A DNA stretch of 64,000 nucleotides from positions 5,580,001 to 5,644,000 of the forward strand of contig NZ_CP145732.1 in NCBI RefSeq assembly GCF_036884845.1, read 5' to 3'. Both the position numbers and the translations under genes were made by a program. How positions within the stretch are numbered: the first letter of the stretch is position 1; each line of letters starts with the position of its first letter. This document shows, in pieces, positions 25,199-36,346 of this stretch. The stretch comes from Pseudomonas sp. MAG733B (GTDB taxonomy: Bacteria; Pseudomonadota; Gammaproteobacteria; Pseudomonadales; Pseudomonadaceae). The notes below the pieces were generated by a model. That model saw nothing but the letters and a program-made list of their open reading frames with translations, was not told the DNA's origin and did not search any database.

Positions 25199-26653
25199 AT
25201 GGCGTTGCCGACCTTACGTCTCATTGGTTTCATCATCGGCATCTTCCTGATAACCCTGGCCATCGCCATGGTCGTACCGATGGCTACGCTGGTGATCTTC
25301 GATCGCACCGGCGACCTGCCGTCGTTCCTTTGGGCCAGCATGATCACCTTTGTCGCCGGTCTGGCCCTGGTGATTCCCGGGCGCCCCGAGCATGTACACC
25401 TGCGACCGCGGGACATGTACCTGCTGACCGTCAGCAGTTGGCTGGTGGTGTGCATCTTTGCCGCGCTGCCGTTTTTGTTGACCCAGCACATCAGCTATAC
25501 CGACTCGTTTTTCGAAAGCATGTCCGGGATCACGGCCACCGGTTCGACCGTGCTCAACCATCTGGACGAAATGTCCCCCGGCATCCTGATGTGGCGCTCG
25601 CTGCTGCACTGGATCGGCGGCATCGGGTTTATCGGTATGGCGGTCGCGATTCTGCCGCTGCTGCGTATCGGTGGCATGCGGCTGTTCCAGACCGAATCGT
25701 CGGACCGTTCGGAAAAGGTCATGCCCCGCTCGCACATGGTGGCGCGCCTGATCGTGGCGGCTTATGTGGGCATCACCATTCTCGGCAGCCTGGCGTTCTG
25801 GTGGGCCGGGATGAGCCCGTTCGATGCGATCAACCATGCGATGTCGGCGATTTCCACCGGCGGTTTCTCGACCTCGGACCAATCACTGGCCAAGTGGACG
25901 CAACCGGCGGTGCACTGGGTGGCGATCGTCATCATGATTCTCGGCAGCCTGCCGTTCACCCTCTACGTGGCGACCCTGCGCGGCAACCGTCGGGCGCTGA
26001 TCAAGGATCAGCAGGTGCAGGGCCTGCTCGGCATGTTGCTGGTGACCTGGCTGGTGCTCGGCACCTGGTACTGGTGGACCACGCAACTGCATTGGCTGGA
26101 CGCGCTGCGACACGTGGCGCTGAACGTGACCTCGGTGGTAACGACCACCGGCTTCGCGCTGGGGGACTACAGCCTGTGGGGCAACTTCTCGCTGATGTTG
26201 TTCTTTTATCTGGGCTTCGTTGGCGGTTGTTCCGGTTCGACTGCCGGCGGGATCAAGATTTTCCGCTTCCAGGTGGCCTACATCCTGCTCAAGGCCAACC
26301 TTAACCAGTTGATTCACCCGCGCGCGGTGATCAAGCAGAAGTACAACGGTCACCGCCTCGACGAAGAGATCGTGCGTTCGATCCTGACGTTCTCGTTCTT
26401 CTTCGCCATCACCATCTGCGTGATCGCGCTGTTGCTGTCGCTGCTCGGCGTCGACTGGATGACCGCCCTGACCGGCGCGGCCAGCACCGTGTCCGGCGTC
26501 GGTCCGGGGCTGGGCGAAACCATTGGCCCGGCGGGCAACTTCGCCACCCTGCCGGATGCCGCCAAGTGGATTCTCTCGTTCGGCATGCTGTTGGGCCGAC
26601 TGGAGATCATTACCGTGTTTGTGCTGTGTATTCCGGCATTTTGGCGTCATTGA
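25199..26653 (+). CDS. trkH: TrkH-family potassium uptake protein
   Basis: The 484-aa start MALPTLRLIGFIIG matches the TrkH family length and N-terminus. TrkH is the membrane subunit of the Trk K+ system, working with TrkA (not in this window). Four pore-loop repeats are visible, for example SMSGITATGSTVL, AMSAISTGGFST, VTSVVTTTGFALGDY and AASTVSGVGPGLGE, each supplying selectivity-filter glycine. About ten membrane helices. The 3' end overlaps the convergent AraC gene by 44 nt, which is unusual for unrelated genes. Confidence 0.95.
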   Translation: MALPTLRLIGFIIGIFLITLAIAMVVPMATLVIFDRTGDLPSFLWASMITFVAGLALVIPGRPEHVHLRPRDMYLLTVSSWLVVCIFAALPFLLTQHISYTDSFFESMSGITATGSTVLNHLDEMSPGILMWRSLLHWIGGIGFIGMAVAILPLLRIGGMRLFQTESSDRSEKVMPRSHMVARLIVAAYVGITILGSLAFWWAGMSPFDAINHAMSAISTGGFSTSDQSLAKWTQPAVHWVAIVIMILGSLPFTLYVATLRGNRRALIKDQQVQGLLGMLLVTWLVLGTWYWWTTQLHWLDALRHVALNVTSVVTTTGFALGDYSLWGNFSLMLFFYLGFVGGCSGSTAGGIKIFRFQVAYILLKANLNQLIHPRAVIKQKYNGHRLDEEIVRSILTFSFFFAITICVIALLLSLLGVDWMTALTGAASTVSGVGPGLGETIGPAGNFATLPDAAKWILSFGMLLGRLEIITVFVLCIPAFWRH

Positions 26654-27686
26654 CCGCCGCAGGCATTTGCAGCAACCGCGCCCGGTACTCGCCGGGCGTG
26701 GTGTCGAACCAGCGACGGAAAGCGCGGAAAAAATTGCTCGGATCGGCAAAACCCAGCAGGTAGGCAATTTCCAGCAGGGTCATGGTCGGTTGCGCCAGAT
26801 ACTGCTCGGCCAGCTCGCGCCGGGTGTCATCGAGCAACGTCTGGAAACTCGTGCCCTCTTCCTGCAACCGTCGCTGCAAGGTGCGTTGCGACAGGTGCAG
26901 CGTCTGCGCCACCGTATCGCGCTTCGGTTCGCCTTGAGGCAACAAGCGGCATAACACCTGCCGCGCCTTGTGGGTCACGCGGCTCTCGGAAAACCGCGCC
27001 AGGTATTCACCGGCAAACCGGTCATGCAGTAGCGCCATGGCTTCGTTGGCGGTCGGCAACGGGGCTTCCATGTCGGCACGTTCGAAAATCAACGCATCGT
27101 ACGGCGCGTTGAACACCAGCGGCGCATGGAAGGCTTGCTTGTAGGGTTCGAGATTGAGCGGTTGATCGCCCTGCACCAGCACCTTGCGCGGATGCAGCGT
27201 GCGCCCGGTCAGCCAGCCACACAATGCCAGGGCGCAGGCCAGCGAGGCCTCGGCGCTTTGCCGGGTCGGCGGCAAGTGATCGCCGTGCACCGTCAGGATC
27301 AATGCGTAGCCTTCATCCAGCAGGCGAAAACTCAGGTCGGCACTTTCGGCAATGATGCGTTGAAATCGCACCAAACGCTGAAAGCCCTCGGCCAGGGTCT
27401 GGCTGGACATCAAGGCGTAGCCCGCGACGTGAAATTGCGCAGGCCGCACCACTTTGCCCATGTTCAGGCCAATCGCCGGGTTGCCGGACAGCTCGACCGC
27501 GCGCTGCCACAGTCGTGTCATGGAATCTTGCGGGAAGCGTGCATCCGGATCATCCAGTGCCGCGTAGTCGAGCCCCAGCTGTTTGAACAGAACCCGGCAA
27601 TCCAGGCCGTCCATTTCCAGTGCTTTGACAATCCCCATCGCCCAGCTTGCAGAAGTCGTTCGTTCGCTCATGTCGGGTTCTTGCAT
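26610..27686 (-). CDS. AraC-family transcriptional regulator (Arabinose_bd-type N-terminus)
   Basis: A 358-aa regulator: N-terminal ligand-binding domain of the OruR/ArgR-like AraC group (about 20-210, with AGYALMSSQTLAEGFQRLVR) and C-terminal double helix-turn-helix (about 245-340: TVAQTLHLSQRTLQRRLQEE and LLEIAYLLGFADPSNFFRAF RRW). The ligand is unknown; its target genes are not obvious since both neighbours point away or converge. A start at 27671 (MSERTTS) is equally possible; neither has a good ribosome binding site. Its 3' end overlaps trkH by 44 nt. Confidence 0.9.
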   Translation of the reverse strand: MQEPDMSERTTSASWAMGIVKALEMDGLDCRVLFKQLGLDYAALDDPDARFPQDSMTRLWQRAVELSGNPAIGLNMGKVVRPAQFHVAGYALMSSQTLAEGFQRLVRFQRIIAESADLSFRLLDEGYALILTVHGDHLPPTRQSAEASLACALALCGWLTGRTLHPRKVLVQGDQPLNLEPYKQAFHAPLVFNAPYDALIFERADMEAPLPTANEAMALLHDRFAGEYLARFSESRVTHKARQVLCRLLPQGEPKRDTVAQTLHLSQRTLQRRLQEEGTSFQTLLDDTRRELAEQYLAQPTMTLLEIAYLLGFADPSNFFRAFRRWFDTTPGEYRARLLQMPAAVNDAKMPEYTAQTR

Positions 27687-27831
27687 GATGAGCCGTATTT
27701 CACGGCCAATTTCCGAAGGATACTAAAGTGGCGCCGATTGTCACTGGCTGACGCCATTGATCACTCTAGACTCAAATAAGCTACCCGCAGAACAACTTGC
27801 AGTCAGAACAATAACCACAGAGATCGCAGTC

Positions 27832-28143
27832 GTGGAAAACATCAAGCGTTTCAACAGCTTCGCTGAGTTTTACCCGTATTACCTCAGCGAGCACAGCAAC
27901 AGCACCTGCCGACGCTTGCACTTCATCGGCACCACGCTGGTCATTTTCATTCTGGCACTGACCATCGGTCGTGGCGCCTGGATGCTGTTGTGGGCCTTGC
28001 CGCTGGCGGGTTACAGCTTCGCCTGGATCGGGCATTTCTTCTTCGAGAAGAATCGTCCTGCGACGTTCCAACATCCTTTCTATAGCCTGCTTGGCGATTT
28101 CGTCATGTATCGCGACATGATTCTGGGGCGCGTGCCGTTCTAG
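27832..28143 (+). CDS. Mpo1-like (DUF962) membrane protein
   Basis: I choose the GTG at 27832 ((M)ENIKRFNSFAEFYPYYL), which matches DUF962 proteins; 103 aa. The family includes yeast Mpo1, an Fe-dependent dioxygenase in fatty-acid alpha-oxidation. Conserved His-containing motifs are SEHSNSTCRRLHFIGT and AWIGHFFFEKNRPATFQHP, and two or three hydrophobic segments are present. The ribosome binding site is weak (AGAGA). It is followed after 18 nt by an HD-domain gene and may be co-transcribed. Bacterial function is not established. Confidence 0.82.
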   Translation: MENIKRFNSFAEFYPYYLSEHSNSTCRRLHFIGTTLVIFILALTIGRGAWMLLWALPLAGYSFAWIGHFFFEKNRPATFQHPFYSLLGDFVMYRDMILGRVPF

Positions 28144-28161
28144 ATCACAAGAGGATTGCCG

Positions 28162-28752
28162 ATGAATGCCAATGCTCGTTTCACCCACATGAAGGACGGC
28201 ACGCAGGAAGACTGGGCGATCATCGCCGCGGACTTCAGTGCCTATGCCCGCCAATTGCCGACACGGATCGCGGCGCACCTGAAGCTGCTGGAGGGTGATT
28301 TCGGCGGTTTTCCGGTGGATCGCCTGACCCATTCCCTGCAAACCGCCACCCGCGCCTGGCGCGACGGTCGCGATGAAGAGTACGTGGTCTGCGCCCTGCT
28401 ACACGACATCGGCGACACCTTGGGCTCCTACAATCACCCGGATATCGCGGCGGCGATCCTCAAGCCGTTCGTCAGCGCCGAGAATCTGTGGATGGTGGAG
28501 AAACACGGGATCTTTCAGGGCTACTATTTCTTCCATCACCTGGGCATGGATCGGCACCTGCGCGAGCAATTCAGCGAACATCCGCAGTACAAGGCGACCA
28601 TCGAGTTCTGCGCCAAGTACGATGCCGCGGCGTTCGATCCGGCGTATGACACGCTGCCGCTGAGCTTCTTCGAGCCGATGATGGAGCGGTTGTTTGCGCA
28701 GCCGAAGAACTCGATTTACAAGGCGGCGATGCAAGAGCGTTCGCCGGCATAA
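28162..28752 (+). CDS. HD-domain phosphohydrolase/oxygenase-like protein
   Basis: A 196-aa cytoplasmic protein with an HD metal-binding arrangement: His in TRLTHSLQTATRA-type segment near residue 57, the HD pair in ALLHDIGDTLGSYNHPDIA near 83-84, and a later conserved EKHGIFQGYYFFHHLG. Such small HD proteins include phosphonate-cleaving PhnZ-like oxygenases as well as plain phosphohydrolases; nothing here settles the substrate. A GAGGATT lies upstream of the ATG. The partner gene is the Mpo1-like protein; a REPIN follows. Confidence 0.8.
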   Translation: MNANARFTHMKDGTQEDWAIIAADFSAYARQLPTRIAAHLKLLEGDFGGFPVDRLTHSLQTATRAWRDGRDEEYVVCALLHDIGDTLGSYNHPDIAAAILKPFVSAENLWMVEKHGIFQGYYFFHHLGMDRHLREQFSEHPQYKATIEFCAKYDAAAFDPAYDTLPLSFFEPMMERLFAQPKNSIYKAAMQERSPA

Positions 28753-28769
28753 AGACACATTGAAACCAA

Positions 28770-28859
28770 TGTGGGAGCGGGCTTGCTCGCGAAAGCGCCG
28801 TGTCAGGTTAAACATTCATTGACTGACACACCGCCTTCGCGAGCAAGCCCGCTCCCACA
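28770..28859. repeat. REPIN, family A
   Basis: Inverted arms TGTGGGAGCGGGCTTGCTCG / complement with a ~42-nt spacer, between the convergent HD-domain and metallophosphoesterase genes. Confidence 0.93.
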
Positions 28860-28874
28860 AAGGATTTGCGGTGG

Positions 28875-29690
28875 TTACGCCAATTCTGCGACTTTAGCCG
28901 CCTTCAACTGCGCCGCCCGCGCCTGTGCATCGGCCAGGCGATACAACTCGATCGTGCCATCCCAATGCTCGATCAACGCCGTGCACGATTCCACCCAATC
29001 ACCGCAATTGAGGTAGTCCACCTCACCCACCTTGCGAATCTCGGCATGGTGAATGTGGCCGCACACCACGCCGTGCAACTCGCGCTTGACGCACTCATGG
29101 GCGATGGCTTCTTCGAAGTCGCTGATGAAGCTGACCGCGGTTTTCACCTTGTGCTTGAGGTACGCCGACAGCGACCAGTAGCCGTAGCCATAACGCGCGC
29201 GCCAATGGTTGAGCCAGCGGTTGAGGGTCAGGGTGATTTCGTAGGCCGAGTCGCCAAGAAAGGCCAGCCAGCGGTGGTAGCGAGTAATCACGTCGAACTG
29301 GTCGCCGTGGATCACCAGCAGGTGCCGGCCATCAGCGGTGACGTGCACGGCCTCGTCCACCAACTGGATGTTGCCCAGAATCAGCTTCGAATAGCGGCGC
29401 AGGAATTCGTCGTGGTTGCCGGTGACGTAGATCACCTCGGTGCCGCGCTTGCTCATGGTCAGCAGGCGCCGGATGACATTGGTGTGCGCCTGCGGCCAGT
29501 ACATGCCGCCGCGCAGTTTCCAGCCGTCGATGATGTCGCCGACCAGATAGATCTTGTCCGCGTGATAACCCTTGAGAAACTGCGACAAGTGCTCGGCCTG
29601 GCAATCACGAGTGCCAAGATGCACGTCGGAAATCCACAGGGTCCGCACTCGTTGTTTACGGCTGGGTTTGGCGAGCTCGGCGCTGGTCAT
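28875..29690 (-). CDS. UDP-2,3-diacylglucosamine diphosphatase-like metallophosphoesterase
   Basis: A 271-aa calcineurin-type phosphoesterase. The five metal-binding motifs are present in order: SDVHLGTRD, GDIIDGW, TGNHDEF, VIHGDQFD and CGHIHHAE. This set and the length resemble LpxH-related enzymes of lipid A synthesis, but the sequence belongs to the larger YbbF-like subgroup of uncertain substrate. The ATG at 29690 is preceded by GAGGG; a TTG two codons upstream is also in frame. It is divergent from an AraC gene, with 135 nt between. Confidence 0.85.
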   Translation of the reverse strand: MTSAELAKPSRKQRVRTLWISDVHLGTRDCQAEHLSQFLKGYHADKIYLVGDIIDGWKLRGGMYWPQAHTNVIRRLLTMSKRGTEVIYVTGNHDEFLRRYSKLILGNIQLVDEAVHVTADGRHLLVIHGDQFDVITRYHRWLAFLGDSAYEITLTLNRWLNHWRARYGYGYWSLSAYLKHKVKTAVSFISDFEEAIAHECVKRELHGVVCGHIHHAEIRKVGEVDYLNCGDWVESCTALIEHWDGTIELYRLADAQARAAQLKAAKVAELA

Positions 29691-29825
29691 GGGCAACCCT
29701 CAGGACAAGTTTTGGCAAGCTTGCGCCGGTCGGGTTAATGGCCCATGACAGCGGCAAGTCAGTCCTGTGACAGCGCGTGCAGGCCGGGTCGGTGTAGACT
29801 GGCGCCCAGAACCGGGAGACCCGTG

Positions 29826-30584
29826 ATGAGACCGATCCTCACCCTGCGCCAGTACACCGAAGACCTGATCGTCCACAGCCACGAGCATGCGCAACTGGTG
29901 TTCGGGCTGTCGGGTGCGCTGGATTTCGAGGTCGACGGGCTCGGCAGTCAGGTGGTCCAGCAAAGTTTCGTGGTGATTCCCTCGGGTTTTCATCATGCCT
30001 GCGGCAGCGCCAATGGCAGCCGTTGCCTGGTACTGGACGTGCCCGACGACCAGTGGATAGGCCAGTCCCTGGGCGAGCATGCCGATGCCAGTCGACGCTT
30101 GCTCGACAACGCCGGTCGTTTGTCACTGGATGCCGGCCAGAGCCAATTGGTCGATTGGCTGGCCAACAGCAAGGTCGATGACCCGCTGATTGCGCAACAG
30201 GGCGCGGTGCTGTTGCTGGCCAGTCTCAACAACGCCAGGCCCGAGAGCATCGGCGGTCGGCGCCTGCCCTATGCCGCGTTGAATGCGCACATCGACCAGT
30301 ACGCCGCCTACCCGCTGCAAGTCGCCGATCTCGCTCGCGTGGCCGGTCTCTCCAGCGCCCGTTTGCATGCACGCTTCGTCGCCGAATGCGGGCAGACGCC
30401 GATGGATTACATCCGTAGCCGTCGCCTGCACAAGGCCGTCGCGTTGCTGCGAAACTCGCAACTGCCCATTGGCGAGATTGCCTGTCGGGTCGGCTACAGC
30501 TCCCAAAGTGCCTTTGCTGCTGCGGTACTGCGCGAGTTCGGCGCATCACCCGGCAAGCTGCGGCGCGAGGCTGGCGACAAATAA
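29826..30584 (+). CDS. AraC-family regulator with cupin N-terminus
   Basis: A 252-aa regulator: cupin-like sensor (about 1-135, HSHEHAQLVFGLSGALDFEVDG and VIPSGFHHACG with metal- or ligand-binding His residues) and a C-terminal AraC DNA-binding domain (about 150-245, ADLARVAGLSSARLHARF and IGEIACRVGYSSQSAFAAAV). The start MRPILTLRQYTED at 29826 follows GGGAGA. It precedes an EamA transporter gene in the same direction by 76 nt, so it may control that exporter. Confidence 0.9.
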   Translation: MRPILTLRQYTEDLIVHSHEHAQLVFGLSGALDFEVDGLGSQVVQQSFVVIPSGFHHACGSANGSRCLVLDVPDDQWIGQSLGEHADASRRLLDNAGRLSLDAGQSQLVDWLANSKVDDPLIAQQGAVLLLASLNNARPESIGGRRLPYAALNAHIDQYAAYPLQVADLARVAGLSSARLHARFVAECGQTPMDYIRSRRLHKAVALLRNSQLPIGEIACRVGYSSQSAFAAAVLREFGASPGKLRREAGDK

Positions 30585-30660
30585 CGCGAGTCTGGCGACA
30601 GACACAACGCCAGCGGGCGCGGTTAAATGACCGGGTCCACTACGTTTACCAAGGATTGCC

Positions 30661-31554
30661 ATGACTCCCCGCACCGCCCTTGGCGCCTTGCATATCGGCG
30701 CACTGATGTTCGGCCTGACCGGTGTGTTCGGCAAACTCGCCGCCGCGTCACCGGCGATCATCGTGTTCGGCCGGGCGGCGTTCGCGGTGTTGGCGCTGGC
30801 GTTATTTGCACGCTTCGCCAGCAATACCCGCTGGCAAAAACTCGAAGCGGTGGATGTCCGTCGACTGTTGCTCAGCGGCTTGTTGCTGGCCGGACACTGG
30901 GTGAGTTTCTTCATTTCGGTGAAGATCGCCGGCGTGGCCATCGCGACCCTGGGCTTTGCCAGTTTCCCGGCTTTTACCGTGATCCTCGAAGGGCTGATTT
31001 TCCGCGAACGCATTCGCGCCAATGAAGTCCTGCTGGTGGCGCTGGTCAGCATCGGGTTGGTGCTGGTCACACCGGAGTTCGATCTGGCCAGCGGTGCCAC
31101 CACTGGCCTGCTGTGGTCGGTGCTTTCCGGATTACTCTTCTCCCTGTTGTCGCTGACCAATCGCGCGAGTTCCGCACGCATCCCGCCGGTACAGGCCGCG
31201 CTGTGTCAGAACGTTGTGGTCGCATTGTGTCTGTTGCCGGCGGCGGCACCGCACTTGAGTGAAGTGCGCGCCATCGACTGGTTGTGGATCGGCCTGCTCG
31301 GGGTGTTCTGCACAGGGGTCGCCCACAGTTTGTTCGTCGCCAGCCTTGCAGTGATCAAGGCGCGAACCGCCGCCGTGGTCTTCGCTCTGGAGCCGGTATA
31401 CGGCATCACCATGGCCTGGTTGCTGTTCAATGAAAACCCGACCCTGCGCATGCTGCTGGGCGGTGCGCTGATCATCGTCGCGATCGTGGTGTCCAGCCGA
31501 CTCGCCGGCAGTTCAAGCAAGAAAGCCGTGGCGGCCGAAGCGGCGTCTCACTGA
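30661..31554 (+). CDS. EamA-family (DMT) transporter
   Basis: A 297-aa inner-membrane protein with ten hydrophobic helices in two EamA repeats (about 8-138 and 150-280). Family blocks GALHIGALMFGLTGVFGKL at the start and VVFALEPVYGITMAWLLFNE in the second half are visible. Substrates of this family are metabolites or amino acids; here unknown. The AraC regulator upstream is a likely controller. It converges with the SelW-like gene with a 7-nt overlap. Confidence 0.9.
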   Translation: MTPRTALGALHIGALMFGLTGVFGKLAAASPAIIVFGRAAFAVLALALFARFASNTRWQKLEAVDVRRLLLSGLLLAGHWVSFFISVKIAGVAIATLGFASFPAFTVILEGLIFRERIRANEVLLVALVSIGLVLVTPEFDLASGATTGLLWSVLSGLLFSLLSLTNRASSARIPPVQAALCQNVVVALCLLPAAAPHLSEVRAIDWLWIGLLGVFCTGVAHSLFVASLAVIKARTAAVVFALEPVYGITMAWLLFNENPTLRMLLGGALIIVAIVVSSRLAGSSSKKAVAAEAASH

Positions 31555-31835
31555 GTGCGGTCGTTGTGCCCCAAGTCGCGGTCCGGATCGATCTGGTCGC
31601 GAACTCTCTGCTTTAGCACTTTGGCTTCGGGGAAGCCGCCATCGGCCTTGCGCTCCCAGATCTGCACGTCGTCGCAGAAAATGTGAAAGACCCCGCCGGT
31701 GCCGGGTACCAGGGACACTTTGCCGAGGTCGTCGCCAAACGTACTGAGCAGTTCCTGGGCCAGCCAGGCAGCACGCAACAGCCACTGGCACTGGGTGCAA
31801 TAGGTGATGACGATTTCCGGTTTATGGGCGGTCAT
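31548..31835 (-). CDS. SelT/SelW/SelH (Rdx)-family selenoprotein-like thioredoxin-fold protein
   Basis: A 95-aa thioredoxin-fold protein with a C-T-Q-C redox motif at residues 13-16 (where selenoproteins W/T/H have CxxU) and the family signature VPGTGGVFHIFCDDVQIWERKADGGFPE. The start MTAHKPEIVITYC is at 31835. Bacterial members use two cysteines; their physiological role is unknown. The final codons overlap the EamA gene end by 7 nt. Confidence 0.9.
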   Translation of the reverse strand: MTAHKPEIVITYCTQCQWLLRAAWLAQELLSTFGDDLGKVSLVPGTGGVFHIFCDDVQIWERKADGGFPEAKVLKQRVRDQIDPDRDLGHNDRTQ

Positions 31836-31882
31836 GGGTGACGGGGTTCCTGAGGCAGAGTGATCGATCTCGATACCCAAGG

Positions 31883-33544
31883 TTATCGTATTCCGGCCAG
31901 TAAACTTCGGGCGGTCTGCTTCAGCGGCTCATCGGCGTCCTTGAGCAGCTCGTTGAGCAGTTCGATGGCGCTGTCCAGGTCACCGTCGTCGATGCAGGTC
32001 TGGGCCTGCTCCAGTTTGCCTGCGTTACCCGGCTCGGTCGGCTCGAGGCTCAGTGGCTCAAGTTCGAACGACTGATCCGGCTCGCTGAATGCCTCAAGAA
32101 AGCTGTCGTCCAGGGATTGGGCAACCGGCTCGATTTCCCACTCTATCTCCGGTTCGGGCAGCGCTGGCACGCTCGATGGCTTGCCAGAAGATGAACTGGC
32201 TTCCGTTGGGTCCAGGTCCCAATTGGTGTCCATCGACAGGTCATCCAGATTCAACTGGAAATCGTCCTTGGGCATCGGCTCCGGCATCACAGCAACCGGC
32301 CCCAGTTTCGGATGATGCGCACGCATCTCCTGAAGTTTCCGCCCATCGAACCCGGCATTACGCAGGCTGGCTTCCTGCGCGTTGTAAGCAGTCACATCAC
32401 CCTGTTTGCCGAGAACTTCCAGCAATTGCACAGCGACATCGGTGCGCTGCGGCTCCTTGATCATCGCCTCTCGCAGCAGACTGATTGCTTCGCCATAGCG
32501 GCCGTAGGTCAGATAGATTGCGACCTCTTCAAGCACATCGCTCGCGGGTGTGTCTTCGTGGTGTGTATGTGTGGGTCGCAGTGCGGCAGCTTGTACCGCG
32601 GGGTCTGACGTGTGATCGGGTAAGGGTTCATGTCGGGGAGACTGATCGGATGTCGATCCGAACGTTGCCTGATCCTGCTGCCGTTGCCGACGAATCCACA
32701 CAGCCAGAATCACCAACGCGACCAGCCCCGACAATCCGCCCATCAACAGCCAGTTCGTCCCGGGCTCCTCGACAACCACGGGCGCCGGAGCCACAGCAAC
32801 GGGTGCAACCGGCTCCGGCGGCACTGGCTTGACCTCGGCCAATCGGGTTTGCAGCTCGGCTACCTGTTTTTTCTCAGCGGCGATCTGCTCGTCCTGAACT
32901 TTAAGCTTCGCGTTGAGTTCATCGATGGTGGCCTGCAATTGCTGGTTTTGCAGGACGCTGGCGGCCAGTTGCTCTGCGAGCGGATCCGCCGCGGGTACAG
33001 CGACAGGTTTTGGCAGCGGTTCCTTTGCTGTTGGCTTTGCCGCGACGGCGGGCTGGACACTCGGAAAGGCCGAAGCTGGACGATTGGCCACCGGTTCATC
33101 ACTGGCGGGCTCAATGCCCGGCGTCCCCGGCGGATCGATCAACACCGTGTACTCGCGCAGCACGCGGCCGTTGGGCTGATTGAGTTGCACGAGGAAATTC
33201 AGGAACGGTTCATTGACCGGTTTGCTGGAGGTGACCTGGATCAGGCTGCGGTTGCCCCGCAGGACAGGCGTGAACTTGAGATCGTTGAGGAAGAGCACCC
33301 GCTCGACACCCGCACGCTTGAACTCATCCGCCGTCGCCAGCCTGGCCGACAGCTCGCCCTCTTCCAGACCGGCGGCGTCCACCAAAGCGATGTCGGCACG
33401 CAGCGGCTGATTCAGCGCCGAGTGCAGGGTGATCTCACCCAGGCCCAACGCCGGCGCCAAGGCCGACCAAGTGACAGCAGCAGCGGCCAGCACCCACCGC
33501 AAACAATACCGTACAACGACTCGCCGACTTTCAAGCATGAGCAT
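31883..33544 (-). CDS. Short FimV-family protein
   Basis: A 553-aa protein with N-terminal signal (to about 35, SALAPALGLGEI), the FimV N-terminal domain (about 35-140, GLGEITLHSALNQPLRADI and VLREYTVLIDPP), a Pro/Ala-rich stretch with a coiled coil (about 190-240), a membrane helix (NWLLMGGLSGLVALVILAVWI, about 264-284), an acidic cytoplasmic part and the FimV C-terminal helix domain ending ARSLLAGIR. It lacks a visible LysM domain and is much shorter than canonical FimV (~900 aa), which organises polar twitching motility in P. aeruginosa. No type IV pilus genes are nearby, so it is probably a second paralogue. Confidence 0.82.
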   Translation of the reverse strand: MLMLESRRVVVRYCLRWVLAAAAVTWSALAPALGLGEITLHSALNQPLRADIALVDAAGLEEGELSARLATADEFKRAGVERVLFLNDLKFTPVLRGNRSLIQVTSSKPVNEPFLNFLVQLNQPNGRVLREYTVLIDPPGTPGIEPASDEPVANRPASAFPSVQPAVAAKPTAKEPLPKPVAVPAADPLAEQLAASVLQNQQLQATIDELNAKLKVQDEQIAAEKKQVAELQTRLAEVKPVPPEPVAPVAVAPAPVVVEEPGTNWLLMGGLSGLVALVILAVWIRRQRQQDQATFGSTSDQSPRHEPLPDHTSDPAVQAAALRPTHTHHEDTPASDVLEEVAIYLTYGRYGEAISLLREAMIKEPQRTDVAVQLLEVLGKQGDVTAYNAQEASLRNAGFDGRKLQEMRAHHPKLGPVAVMPEPMPKDDFQLNLDDLSMDTNWDLDPTEASSSSGKPSSVPALPEPEIEWEIEPVAQSLDDSFLEAFSEPDQSFELEPLSLEPTEPGNAGKLEQAQTCIDDGDLDSAIELLNELLKDADEPLKQTARSLLAGIR

Positions 33545-33665
33545 CCCTTAGGTAACCAGAACCAACCTGCACGTGTTCGCACATCCGGTACGAACACGAT
33601 ATTGCGCAGTAGTTCTTATAGTCGGCTCAACGCGGTATCTCAAAAACCTGGCGTGGGGTTATGCC

Positions 33666-34100
33666 TCAAGATTTTTCAAGGTTGCCCAGGATGTGCCCGT
33701 GAACCCGCATGCAGACCCGTAAATCCGCCTCATCGACGCCTTCGAACAGTTCGTGGCGCAGTTGGGTGGCAATGGTTTCAATTTGTTCGATCAGGGGAAG
33801 CGCCGGGGCGCAGAGGACGATTTTTTTTGCCCGACGGTCTTCCAGCACCGCTTGGCGTTGTACCAGGCCCTGGCTTTCCAGGCTGTCTAGCAGGCGCGCC
33901 AGGGTCGGTCCTTCGACGCCAACGCTCTGTGCCAGCTCACGCTGGGTCGGGGCCTCTTCGAAACGCGCCAGATGCAGCAGCACCAGCCAGCGGGCCTGGG
34001 ACAGCCCGAGGCCGGCAAGTCGGCGATCCAGTTCAGCGCGCCAGCCGCGCGACATCTGGGCCAATTGCATGCCAAAGCGGTGTTGATCGGTTAACGGCAT
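33666..34100 (-). CDS. MarR/SlyA-family transcriptional regulator
   Basis: A 144-aa winged-helix regulator. The DNA-recognition part is RELAQSVGVEGPTLARLLDSLESQGLVQRQAVLEDRRAKKI, containing the wing DRRAKK typical of MarR/SlyA. N- and C-terminal helices form the dimer. Its likely target is itself: a perfect 13-bp palindrome lies ~35 bp upstream of the start. recQ lies upstream on the same strand (119-nt gap), so a separate promoter is likely. Ligand unknown. Confidence 0.92.
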   Translation of the reverse strand: MPLTDQHRFGMQLAQMSRGWRAELDRRLAGLGLSQARWLVLLHLARFEEAPTQRELAQSVGVEGPTLARLLDSLESQGLVQRQAVLEDRRAKKIVLCAPALPLIEQIETIATQLRHELFEGVDEADLRVCMRVHGHILGNLEKS

Positions 34101-34133
34101 AAAACACTCATGGTTAGACTGAAATAGAGAAAA

Positions 34134-34146
34134 ACTAATTATTAGT
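34134..34146. promoter_or_regulatory. Palindromic operator of the marR-like gene
   Basis: ACTAAT-T-ATTAGT, a perfect 13-bp palindrome in the recQ-marR intergenic region, 34 bp upstream of the regulator's ATG. Its type and position match autorepression by MarR-family proteins. Confidence 0.6.
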
Positions 34147-34219
34147 CAGCTAAGCATGAGCCTCGACTGGAGGCAAGGACTGTTCTGTACTGAATCGTTA
34201 CATCAGTGAGAGCCATCAC

Positions 34220-36346
<2,127 letters not shown>

